Origin: Oscillospiraceae bacterium
GTDB lineage: Bacteria; Bacillota; Clostridia; Oscillospirales; Acutalibacteraceae
Direction of reading: 5' to 3'
Length of the DNA: 64,000 bases
NCBI GenBank assembly: GCA_029012445.1
Contig: JAQXMC010000033.1
Location: 1-64,000 of the forward strand
Position numbers and translations under genes: made by a program. The notes under the pieces were generated by a model. That model was given only the letters and a program-made list of their open reading frames with translations. It made no database searches and was not told where the DNA came from. Shown here in pieces: positions 7,311 to 15,562 of the stretch; positions within the stretch are counted from its first letter, which is position 1; each line of letters begins with the position of its first letter.

Positions 7311-8189
7311 TTATAATTGCCAGTGCTTTATATCTTTTATCTCATTATATATTGCCGCATAGCTTGCGTGTCTTGATTCGGATATTTCTCCGCTCCTGAC
7401 TTTTTCAAGCACCTTGCAGCCCTTTTCGTTGACATGCGAACAGTCAACGAACATACATTTTCCGATGCAGTCTTCAAATTCTCTGAAGCAGTATTGAAGC
7501 TCGTCTTTCATGATAATTTCGTTGCTTATGAGGTCAATTGAAGAAAAGCCCGGTGTGTCTATCACATATCCGCCGAAAAGAGGAAAAAGCTCAGCCTGCC
7601 GCGTTGTGTGTCTGCCTCTGCCGAGCTTATCGCTTATTTCGCCCGTTGCGAGCTTTAGCTCCGGCGCAAGCCTGTTTATCAGCGTTGATTTCCCGACGCC
7701 GGTGTTTCCGGCCAGAACGGTGACCTTGTCTTTCAGAAGCAGCTTAATTTCTTCAATATCGCCGCTGTTCCTACCGACAGCAAAAGTCCTGAAACCTGCG
7801 TTCCGATATATTCTGACATAGCTTTCGCTGTCAGAAAGGTCGGACTTTGAAAAAACGATAATAGGCTCGATCTTCTTCTTTTCGGCAATAGCTATCATCT
7901 TATCAAGAACCAAAGTGTTCACTTTCGGTTCAACGACAGATGAAACGAGCAGCATATTATCAACATTTGCGACCTGCGGTCTGACAAGCGAGTTCTTTCG
8001 TTCTTCGATAACATCTATCGTGTTTTCACCGTTTTCGCGGATTGTTATCTCAACATGATCGCCCGCAAGCGGCGTTATACGCTTTTTTCTGAAAATACCT
8101 TTGGCTTTACATTCATATACGGCGCGATCGGCGGCCTCTACATAATAGAAGCCTCCGATGCCTTTAATGATAATTCCGTTTAATTGCAT
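7311..8189 (-). CDS. rsgA: Ribosome small-subunit GTPase RsgA
   Basis: A 292-residue circularly permuted GTPase that helps mature the 30S ribosomal subunit. Order of parts: OB-fold at the N-terminus, then G4 (FSKSDL), G1 P-loop (GNTGVGKST) and G3 (DTPGFSS), followed by a zinc-binding C-terminal region with conserved Cys and His (CMFVDCSHVNEKGC). The ATG at 8189 gives the normal family length; 17 further codons upstream would overlap the end of prkC and lack a ribosome binding site. It sits 16 bases after prkC, as in Bacillus. Confidence 0.95.
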   Translation of the reverse strand: MQLNGIIIKGIGGFYYVEAADRAVYECKAKGIFRKKRITPLAGDHVEITIRENGENTIDVIEERKNSLVRPQVANVDNMLLVSSVVEPKVNTLVLDKMIAIAEKKKIEPIIVFSKSDLSDSESYVRIYRNAGFRTFAVGRNSGDIEEIKLLLKDKVTVLAGNTGVGKSTLINRLAPELKLATGEISDKLGRGRHTTRQAELFPLFGGYVIDTPGFSSIDLISNEIIMKDELQYCFREFEDCIGKCMFVDCSHVNEKGCKVLEKVRSGEISESRHASYAAIYNEIKDIKHWQL

Positions 8190-8205
8190 AAGTTCTGTCC
8201 GCCGT

Positions 8206-10338
8206 TTATTGCGCCGAGTCTGAGGGATCGGTCGTGTCATGATCGACCGTCTGTCTTTCTGTTGTCGACTTGGTCGTGTCGGGCGTTGGCTGGGTGCTTG
8301 CGCTTGTCGTCGGTGCGCTCGACGGCTCGCTCGTGGGAGCGGCGGTTGACGCTGACGGCGCCTGAGTCGTAGTGTAAGAATAAGTCTTTATATCTGATAA
8401 AATGTCGACTCCGGAAAGAACATCGTTAGCAAAGTCCGCCTTAGCCGAATAGACCTTCTGACCGTCGATATATATTTTGATTGTGTTGGAGGAACCGGAG
8501 CCGCCGACAGTCACGGTGTATGCGCTGCCGTCAAGAGTAACTGTCTCTTTGCTGTAGCTGATTCCGTTGAGCTTGACTTCAAGCTTTCCTTTTTCGCCGC
8601 CGACATTAGGCAGGTCAATATTGATATCAACATGTCCCTGCTGACCGGTGCTTATATATACGGCGATCTTGGTGCCCTTGGGAACCTCTTGCTCGGCAAA
8701 TGCGTTTCCGATGATCTGACCCTTTGGCCTGTCGCTGTCTCTGTTTGTCGAGCCGCTGATGTCAAGAATAAGACCGAGATCCTCAAGTATTTTCTTCGCA
8801 GACGACAATGTTTCGCCCGCAAGAACGGGAACGGTGACAGTGTCGCCCGTACCGTTCGGAGACGGGATATAGATTATGACTGTCGAGCCCTGAGCGGCGA
8901 GATCACCTCTCGCGGGAGAAGTTCTGATAACAACGCCTTCTTCGCCGTCCGACTCGGTGTCATATTCGACCTGAGTGATGAAGCCCTCGCTTCTTATCAT
9001 ATTCTGAGCGATCGCAAGCTGGTTGCCGTAAACATCAGGAACAGCTATCTTGGAGTTATTCGAAGCAATTTCAAGAAGTATCTTCTTGCCTTCAGATATT
9101 TTCTTGCCCTTAGCCGGAGACTGGCTGATGACCATTCCGTCGTCAACCGTTGAGTCAACGACAAATTTTGTCTCAATATAGTCCCAGTATTCGGAATATT
9201 CCTGATTAGCGAGAATATCCTCAGCGTAGTTCAGGCCGACAAAGTTCGGAACAGTCAGCTTTTTTGAAGATCCGGAGGCAAAAATTGCAACCATTATTAT
9301 GATGAACAGCACAAGACCGCCCAGAACTCCTGAAAGAATGCCTATTGTCTTTTTCTTTTGTGCAGCCGCTCTGGCTTCTTCATCTTCCAGCGCTTTCTGC
9401 TCCTCGTCGTGCTTTTGTTCTTCTTCGTCGAGCTTTTTCTTGATTTCGTTTGACGGAATATATTTTGTCGGCTGGCTGTCGACAAAGAAATTATAGTCAA
9501 ATTTGATATTAGGATTTCTGCTGAATTCACTGAGATCCACGAGCATTTCGGCCGCAGACTGATATCTGTCGGCTGCATTTTTTTGCATCGCTTTCATGAC
9601 TATCTGCTCAAGACCGATGGGAATATCGGGATTCAGCTCTCTCGGTCTTTTCGGCTCCTGCTGAAGCTGCATAAGCGCAACTGAGACCGCATTTTCCGAC
9701 TGGAACGGGAGCGAGCCTGTCAGCATCTCATAGAGAACGACGCCGACCGAATAAATATCCGACTTCGCGTCAGTGACGCTGCCCTTCGCCTGCTCGGGGC
9801 TTATATAATGCACAGAGCCGATGGCGGTACCTGTCATTGTCTTGGTTTCATCTCTTGAGAATGTCGCAATTCCGAAGTCGGTGACCTTGAGAGTTCCGTT
9901 CGATATAAGCATTATATTCTGCGGCTTTATATCTCTGTGAACTATTCCTTTATCATGAGCGTGCTGCAGTGCGCGCAGTATCTGCATGGTGAAATAGAGC
10001 GCTTCTCTTATCTTGACTTTGCCCTGCTGCTCGATATATTCCTTGAGGGTTATTCCCTCAACATACTCCATAACAATATACTGAAGTCTGTCTCCGAAGC
10101 TGACATCAAGGACTTTGACGATATTCGGGTGCGAAAGGACGGCAATAGCCTTTGATTCATTTTTAAAACGGCGTTTAAATTCTTCGTTGGTCAGAAATTC
10201 ATCTTTTAGTATTTTGACCGCAACAATCTTCTGGTCGATATTATCATAAGCCTTATAAACGACAGCCATGCCGCCGACACCGATTATTTCCTGTATTTCG
10301 TATCTTCCGTCAAGTCTTTTTCCAACATAATTATCCAT
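8206..10338 (-). CDS. prkC: PASTA-domain Ser/Thr protein kinase PrkC
   Basis: A 710-residue membrane kinase. The cytoplasmic kinase domain (about residues 10-275) has the Gly loop GVGGMAVVYKA, Lys42, HRDIKPQN (Asp136) and DFG at 154. A charged juxtamembrane stretch and a membrane segment (about 331-354) follow, then three extracellular PASTA repeats that bind peptidoglycan fragments, a further beta-rich domain of about 90 residues and a Ser/Thr/Pro-rich tail. In Bacillus it signals spore germination and cell-wall state, and PrpC opposes it. The start at 10338 follows GGAGGCGG. The extra beta domain and tail after the PASTA repeats make it longer than the Bacillus protein. Confidence 0.95.
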   Translation of the reverse strand: MDNYVGKRLDGRYEIQEIIGVGGMAVVYKAYDNIDQKIVAVKILKDEFLTNEEFKRRFKNESKAIAVLSHPNIVKVLDVSFGDRLQYIVMEYVEGITLKEYIEQQGKVKIREALYFTMQILRALQHAHDKGIVHRDIKPQNIMLISNGTLKVTDFGIATFSRDETKTMTGTAIGSVHYISPEQAKGSVTDAKSDIYSVGVVLYEMLTGSLPFQSENAVSVALMQLQQEPKRPRELNPDIPIGLEQIVMKAMQKNAADRYQSAAEMLVDLSEFSRNPNIKFDYNFFVDSQPTKYIPSNEIKKKLDEEEQKHDEEQKALEDEEARAAAQKKKTIGILSGVLGGLVLFIIIMVAIFASGSSKKLTVPNFVGLNYAEDILANQEYSEYWDYIETKFVVDSTVDDGMVISQSPAKGKKISEGKKILLEIASNNSKIAVPDVYGNQLAIAQNMIRSEGFITQVEYDTESDGEEGVVIRTSPARGDLAAQGSTVIIYIPSPNGTGDTVTVPVLAGETLSSAKKILEDLGLILDISGSTNRDSDRPKGQIIGNAFAEQEVPKGTKIAVYISTGQQGHVDINIDLPNVGGEKGKLEVKLNGISYSKETVTLDGSAYTVTVGGSGSSNTIKIYIDGQKVYSAKADFANDVLSGVDILSDIKTYSYTTTQAPSASTAAPTSEPSSAPTTSASTQPTPDTTKSTTERQTVDHDTTDPSDSAQ

Positions 10339-10354
10339 ATATTTTTCCGCCTCC

Positions 10355-11083
10355 TTAATAAGAAACCGCCGCAACGGAAATATTGTCTCCGCCGCCGTTG
10401 GCATTGGCTCTGTCAACCAAAGCGTCAGCTACCTTATCGGCCTCGGTGCTGTTTATTATCTGATATATTTCGTCCGCGTCAACATAGTTTGATAAACCGT
10501 CCGAACAGAGAAGAAGCGTTTCGTCTTCGCCGAGATAGTCCGTGTTAAAGTCGATCTCGATCTCCTCCTCAACACCCAAGGCTCTCGTGATAAGATTTTT
10601 ATTCGGGTGATTTTTGAGCTGATCTATTGATATTTCGCCCTTGTCATACATCTGCTGAACGAAAGAATGATCCCTCGTCAGCTGTCTTATTCCGGATCTC
10701 GATACGATATACGCCCGGCTGTCGCCGGCATGGCCGACGCATATCTGACCGGCGATAACAACGGCGCATATAACGGTCGTCCCCATGCCTTTCAGCGAAG
10801 AATCGCCGCCGGCAGCGTCATAGATTGAGACATTTGCCGTAGTTATTGCGGAAAGAAGCATATTTTCTATTGACGATATTGTCATTCCGTCTCTGTAACA
10901 CATCTCGATCTTCTGCGCTATCATTTCGCAAGCCATCTTGCTCGCCACCTGGCCGGCGTTAGCTCCGCCCATTCCGTCGCAAAGCACGGCGAAGGCGGCG
11001 TTTTCACCAAGCTCATGGGTTAAAACGCAGTCCTCGTTATTGCTTCTTTTTAGACCGATATCGCTTTTTGATACTAAGTGCAT
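10355..11083 (-). CDS. prpC: PP2C-type protein phosphatase PrpC/Stp
   Basis: A 242-residue cytoplasmic PPM-family phosphatase that removes phosphate from PrkC targets. Metal-binding motifs are intact: GLKRSNNED near the start, CDGMGG, SDGLSNYV and GGGDNIS near the end. It lies 16 bases upstream of prkC in the same transcript, the common kinase-phosphatase pair. The ATG at 11083 has GGGGAGA before it. Confidence 0.95.
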   Translation of the reverse strand: MHLVSKSDIGLKRSNNEDCVLTHELGENAAFAVLCDGMGGANAGQVASKMACEMIAQKIEMCYRDGMTISSIENMLLSAITTANVSIYDAAGGDSSLKGMGTTVICAVVIAGQICVGHAGDSRAYIVSRSGIRQLTRDHSFVQQMYDKGEISIDQLKNHPNKNLITRALGVEEEIEIDFNTDYLGEDETLLLCSDGLSNYVDADEIYQIINSTEADKVADALVDRANANGGGDNISVAAVSY

Positions 11084-11099
11084 TATTCTCTCCCCTTTT

Positions 11100-12131
11100 T
11101 CACATCTCCCTTTGCTTTCTGCGAAGCTGACCGCAAGATGCATTTATATCAGAACCGAGAGTTCTTCTAACCGTAGTGTTTATGCCGCAGGAAGTCAGAA
11201 TCGCCGTGAAACGCCTGATTCTTTCTTCGCCGCTCTTTTTATAGCCCGTTTCTCTGACCTCGTTGACGGGAATAAGATTGACATGAGCTAACATTCCTTT
11301 TAGTCTTCCGGCAAGCTCACGGGCGCACTCGTCGCTGTCGTTGACTCCGCTTATCATAGCGTATTCAAAAGAAATCCGTCTTGATGTCGCCTTTGTGTAT
11401 TCCCTGCAAGCTTTGAGCAGCTCGTCAATATTCCACCTTTTGTTCACGGGCATTGTTTTTGACCTTATCTCGTCGTTCGGAGCGTGAAGCGAAACGGAAA
11501 GAGTGAGCTGAAGTCTTTTTTCAAGAAGCCTGTATATTCCGTCCACAACGCCGCAGGTTGAAAGCGAGATATTTCTCATGCTGAGGTTAAGCCCATTTTC
11601 GTCAGTCACAAGCTCAAGAAAGCGCATGACATTATCAAAATTATCAAGAGGCTCTCCGACGCCCATAAGAACGATATGTGAAATTCTGATTCCGAGATCG
11701 CGCTGCGCAGCGCCGACCTGCGAAAGGATTTCAGATGGGCTCAGATTCCGGACAAAGCCGGCGATAGTCGATGCGCAGAAGGTGCAGCCCATTTTACAGC
11801 CGACCTGACTCGATACGCATATCGTGTATCCGTATTTATACTTCATAACAACGGATTCAATATATTCGCCGTCGTGAAGCCGGAAAAGATATTTAGCTGT
11901 GTCATCATACACCGAAACTAACTTTTTTTCAATAGCGCAAGAGTAAATTTCATAATTATCTTTTAATTTTTCACGCAAATTTTTTGAAATATTCGTCATT
12001 TCGTCAAAATCTTCCACCTGATACTTCTGAAGCCATGAATATATCTGTCCGGCTCTGAACCTTGGCTCGCCCATCGAAAGTATCTCGTTTTCGAGCTCAC
12101 CGTAATTCATGGACTTGATATCTTTTTTCAT
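11100..12131 (-). CDS. rlmN: 23S rRNA A2503 / tRNA A37 C2-methyltransferase RlmN
   Basis: A 343-residue radical-SAM enzyme. The cluster motif CKMGCTFC is present, with the conserved Cys in LSTCGVV and the second mechanistic Cys near the end (INASCGQLR). It methylates 23S rRNA A2503 and some tRNAs. The ATG at 12131 follows GGAGGAG. It is tightly packed with rsmB: two bases separate this start from the rsmB stop. Confidence 0.95.
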   Translation of the reverse strand: MKKDIKSMNYGELENEILSMGEPRFRAGQIYSWLQKYQVEDFDEMTNISKNLREKLKDNYEIYSCAIEKKLVSVYDDTAKYLFRLHDGEYIESVVMKYKYGYTICVSSQVGCKMGCTFCASTIAGFVRNLSPSEILSQVGAAQRDLGIRISHIVLMGVGEPLDNFDNVMRFLELVTDENGLNLSMRNISLSTCGVVDGIYRLLEKRLQLTLSVSLHAPNDEIRSKTMPVNKRWNIDELLKACREYTKATSRRISFEYAMISGVNDSDECARELAGRLKGMLAHVNLIPVNEVRETGYKKSGEERIRRFTAILTSCGINTTVRRTLGSDINASCGQLRRKQREM

Positions 12132-12132
12132 T

Positions 12133-13452
12133 TTACTCCTCCGATTTTGAAAACACGGCGATGAAGAAGCCGTCGCACCCATTGATATGCGGCATCAGTG
12201 TGTAATATCTATCGCCGAAGGTTTTTATTTTAAGCGGCTGTATGCACTCAAATTCGGGATGCTCACAAAGAAATTTGTCGCACACTGCGTCGTTTTCCTT
12301 TTTATTCAGCGTGCAGGTCGAATAGACAAGTCTGCCGCCTTTTTTAACATATGCCGCAGCGTTCGACAAAATACCGTACTGTATTTCGGGAAGATGCTTG
12401 AAATCATCGAGAGGTTTATATTTTATCTCCGGCTTATGTCTTATAACGCCGAGCCCCGAACACGGAACATCGCAAAGCACCCTGTCGGCTTTTTTGACGC
12501 TCGGATAATATTTTCCTCCGTCAGAGACGCAGGTAGTCACACAGGTTATTCCGAGCCTGTCGGCGCCGTCGTCGATAAGCTTTGTCCTTGACGGATAAAT
12601 ATCGCAGGCGAGAATGTCGCCGTTATTATTCATCATTTCCGCCGCCGTGAAGCACTTTCCGCCGGGAGCCGAACACATATCTATAACTCTGTCGCCCTCT
12701 TTTGCTCCGAGGGCTTCGGCGCAATACTGCGAAGCGAGATCCTGAACATGAAACAGTCCTTTTTTATAGCTTTCAAGGCTTTCAATATTACCGCCGAGTC
12801 TTTGAATAACAAGCGCATTTTTATTGTCAGGTACGCAGACTGCCTGCGTATTCTCACATTCAAGCTCTGAAATAAGCTTTTCCGCAGTCGTTTTCAAGGT
12901 ATTCACTCTCAAAGTGACCGGCGGTTTTTCGAGCGAAGAACTCAGAAGACCGATCGTGTTTTCTTCGCCGTAGGCTTTTTTCCACATTGAGATAAGCTCC
13001 GGCGGGCATGAATACTTTATGCTTAAATACTCAGTGCCGTTTTTCTCACCGTCCGGCAGAATAAGACCGTTTTCCGCTATCCTGCGCAGCACGGCGTTTA
13101 TCATTCCCGCCGCGTACCCGATATTATTTTCGTGAGCCGATCTGACGGTCTCGTTGACAGCCGCCGAATTCGGTATCCTGTCAAGAAAAAGTATCTGATA
13201 CGCTCCCATTCTCAAAAGTATATGTACATTTCTTTTAAGCTTGCCGAGCGGTTTTGAAAGATATCTTTCAAGCTGATAGTCGAGCGTCAGCTTCCGCTCC
13301 GTCGTTCCGTATATCAGAGCGGAAACAAGAGCCCTGTCCTTTTGACCGAGAGACGAAGAAGCGAGGGCGTTATCAACAGCAAGATTTGAAAACGCACTCT
13401 CTTTTTCGATTTTCAGAAGTATCTCATAGGCGGTCTGTCTTGCACTTTTCAT
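12133..13452 (-). CDS. rsmB: 16S rRNA m5C967 methyltransferase RsmB
   Basis: A 439-residue enzyme with an N-terminal NusB-like RNA-binding domain (about residues 1-135) and a C-terminal SAM-dependent methyltransferase. The SAM motif (DMCSAPGGK), the motif IV Cys (CDVPCSGLG) and the catalytic Cys of motif VI (YSTCTLNKKEN) are present. It sits in the conserved fmt-rsmB-rlmN order. The start codon lies three bases beyond the stop of the preceding gene, with AGGAGA as ribosome binding site. Confidence 0.95.
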   Translation of the reverse strand: MKSARQTAYEILLKIEKESAFSNLAVDNALASSSLGQKDRALVSALIYGTTERKLTLDYQLERYLSKPLGKLKRNVHILLRMGAYQILFLDRIPNSAAVNETVRSAHENNIGYAAGMINAVLRRIAENGLILPDGEKNGTEYLSIKYSCPPELISMWKKAYGEENTIGLLSSSLEKPPVTLRVNTLKTTAEKLISELECENTQAVCVPDNKNALVIQRLGGNIESLESYKKGLFHVQDLASQYCAEALGAKEGDRVIDMCSAPGGKCFTAAEMMNNNGDILACDIYPSRTKLIDDGADRLGITCVTTCVSDGGKYYPSVKKADRVLCDVPCSGLGVIRHKPEIKYKPLDDFKHLPEIQYGILSNAAAYVKKGGRLVYSTCTLNKKENDAVCDKFLCEHPEFECIQPLKIKTFGDRYYTLMPHINGCDGFFIAVFSKSEE

Positions 13453-13455
13453 TGC

Positions 13456-14148
13456 CTATCTCCTGCGGTCATTGACTCTCATGAACAGCCGCATAAACTG
13501 AGCCAGCGCCACAACGAGCGCAGCAACATAAGTCATGGCGGCGGCGCCGAGCATCTTTTTAACTCCGGGCAGGTCGCTCTGCTCGACCATGTTCGTTTCG
13601 TTGATGACCTTAACGGCTCTTGACGACGCGTTAAATTCAACGGGCAGCGTCACCAGCTGGAAAATAACGATAAAGAAATAAAGCAGAAGCCCGATCGAGA
13701 CAAGAGGCTCAAAGCTGAATATAACGCCTATCAGCGTGAGGATAATACCTGCGGTCGAGCCGAAATTCGTCATCGGTATTATCGCCGATCTTATCTTAAC
13801 CGGTAAGTACCCTTCGGCGTATTGAGCGGCGTGACCGGCTTCATGGCAGGCTATGCCGACTGCGGCAATTGTTCTGCCCGAATAAACCTCGGGCGAAAGC
13901 CTTATAACATTGACTCTCGGATCAAAGTGATCGGAAAGCTTTCCGGCGACCGTTTCAATTTTAACATCGTTTATGCCGTAAAATCTCAGCACTCTTTCAG
14001 CGGCTTCAGCCCCAGTCAATCCTCTGGGGTTGCCAATTCTCGAATATTTAGCATATGCTCTTTTGACTCCCGCTTGCGTTATAAGCGCGAGAATAAACGC
14101 GGGAACGCAGAGCAGAAAATAATATTTATCCCAATATAAAAATCCCAT
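13456..14148 (-). CDS. YugP-family zinc metallopeptidase (membrane)
   Basis: A 230-residue membrane protein with a zinc protease motif CHEAGHAAQYAEGY and hydrophobic segments at the N-terminus and C-terminal half. This is the neutral zinc metallopeptidase 2 (YugP) family, whose substrates are unknown. In many Clostridia it sits between fmt and rsmB, as here. It starts four bases after the fmt stop. Confidence 0.85.
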   Translation of the reverse strand: MGFLYWDKYYFLLCVPAFILALITQAGVKRAYAKYSRIGNPRGLTGAEAAERVLRFYGINDVKIETVAGKLSDHFDPRVNVIRLSPEVYSGRTIAAVGIACHEAGHAAQYAEGYLPVKIRSAIIPMTNFGSTAGIILTLIGVIFSFEPLVSIGLLLYFFIVIFQLVTLPVEFNASSRAVKVINETNMVEQSDLPGVKKMLGAAAMTYVAALVVALAQFMRLFMRVNDRRR

Positions 14149-14152
14149 AAGA

Positions 14153-15091
14153 TCACCCTTGCTGCCCCAAGACCGTTCCCTCCGGTATTTTTCTTCCCCT
14201 CAGGAAGTCTTCGGCACTCATTCTTTTTTTACCTTCGAGCTGAACCTCAACTAGCTCGACGCACTTGTTGTCACCGCAGCAGACTATAAATTTTCTGTCG
14301 CTTTCAACAACGCTGCCGGGAATATTATTACCCTTTTTATCGGATAATCTCGCTTTGTGAAGCTTCAAAGTTTTACCGTCTAAAACTGTCGACGCGCCCG
14401 GCCACGAATAAAGTCCTCTGATTCTGTTGTGAACCTCACGGGCCGAAAGACTCCAGTCGATATTGCTCATTTCTTTTGACAGCATTCCGACATATGTTGC
14501 CCGGCTTTCATCCTGCTTAACAGGCTCAAGTTCGCCTTTTTCAAGCTTTGCGAGCGTTTCTTCAAGCGCATCTGCTCCAAGAACGGAAAGCTTTTCGAAC
14601 AAGCCCTCAGCCGTCTCGTTTTCGTCGACGGGGATCTTCTTCACAAGAAGCATGTCGCCCGTGTCAACTCCGGCGTCCATCTGCATTGAGGTCACTCCGG
14701 CTTCACTGTCGCCGTTTATAACCGCCCACTGAACCGGTGAAGCACCCCTGTATTTCGGCAGTATCGAGCCGTGAATATTTATGCATCCGTATTTCGGATA
14801 ATCAAGAAAATCCTTTGGCAATATCTTTCCGTAGGCCGTGACAACAACAAGCTCCGGCTCAAGCTTTCTGAGAATTTCAACACCGGCGCCGTTTTTAAGC
14901 GTGACCGGCTGAAATACCGGAATACCGTGTCTGACGGCAAGCTCCTTCACCGGCGGAGCGGTGAGCGTTTGCGCTCTGCCCTTAGGCTTATCCGGCTGGC
15001 AGAAAACGCCGACAACATCATATTTTAAGCTTATCAGCCTCTCAAGACACGGGACTGCAAAGTCCGGCGTACCCATGAAAACAATTCTCAA
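14153..15091 (-). CDS. fmt: Methionyl-tRNA formyltransferase
   Basis: A 312-residue cytoplasmic enzyme that formylates initiator Met-tRNA. The formyl-transferase core motif is present (HGSILPKYRGASPVQWA), as is the N-terminal Rossmann start (FMGTPDFAVPCLERL). The start is a TTG at 15091 placed directly after the TGA of def and seven bases after GGAGGA, so def and fmt are translationally coupled. Confidence 0.95.
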   Translation of the reverse strand: MRIVFMGTPDFAVPCLERLISLKYDVVGVFCQPDKPKGRAQTLTAPPVKELAVRHGIPVFQPVTLKNGAGVEILRKLEPELVVVTAYGKILPKDFLDYPKYGCINIHGSILPKYRGASPVQWAVINGDSEAGVTSMQMDAGVDTGDMLLVKKIPVDENETAEGLFEKLSVLGADALEETLAKLEKGELEPVKQDESRATYVGMLSKEMSNIDWSLSAREVHNRIRGLYSWPGASTVLDGKTLKLHKARLSDKKGNNIPGSVVESDRKFIVCCGDNKCVELVEVQLEGKKRMSAEDFLRGRKIPEGTVLGQQG

Positions 15092-15550
15092 TCAGTTCTC
15101 CTCCTTCGGCTCCTGAACAAGTCTCTGTGTGAATAATATTCCGTCAAGGTGGTCTATCTCATGGCAGAAACATCTCGCTTCGAGTCCCTCGCCCGAATAG
15201 ACGCACCATTTTCCGTTCCTGTTCTGCGCTTTGACCTTAACTTTCTGAGGTCTGACAGTCGTTCCGTATTCACCCGGCAGCGAGAGACAACCCTCCCGGC
15301 CCTCTTGCTCGCCCTCCTCAAAAGTGATAACGGGGTTTATAAGCTCAAGATATCTTTCGCCGCAGTCTATGACAACAGCCCTTTTGAGAACGCCGACCTG
15401 AACTGCGGCAAGTCCTACGCCGTCAGCCTTTATCATGGTTTCTTTCATATCGTCCAAAAGTGTGAAAAGCCGCTGGTCAAATTTCACGACCTCTCTGCTT
15501 TTCTTTCCGAGGATCGGATCGCCGACCTTGACTATATTTCTGAGCGCCAT
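15092..15550 (-). CDS. def: Peptide deformylase
   Basis: A 152-residue metalloenzyme that removes the N-formyl group from nascent proteins. All three motifs are present: GVGLAAVQVG (motif 1, Val in place of Ile), EGCLSLPG (motif 2 with the metal Cys) and HEIDHLDG (motif 3). It is paired with fmt, the enzyme that adds the group. Confidence 0.95.
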   Translation of the reverse strand: MALRNIVKVGDPILGKKSREVVKFDQRLFTLLDDMKETMIKADGVGLAAVQVGVLKRAVVIDCGERYLELINPVITFEEGEQEGREGCLSLPGEYGTTVRPQKVKVKAQNRNGKWCVYSGEGLEARCFCHEIDHLDGILFTQRLVQEPKEEN

Positions 15551-15562
15551 ATATTTTCCTCC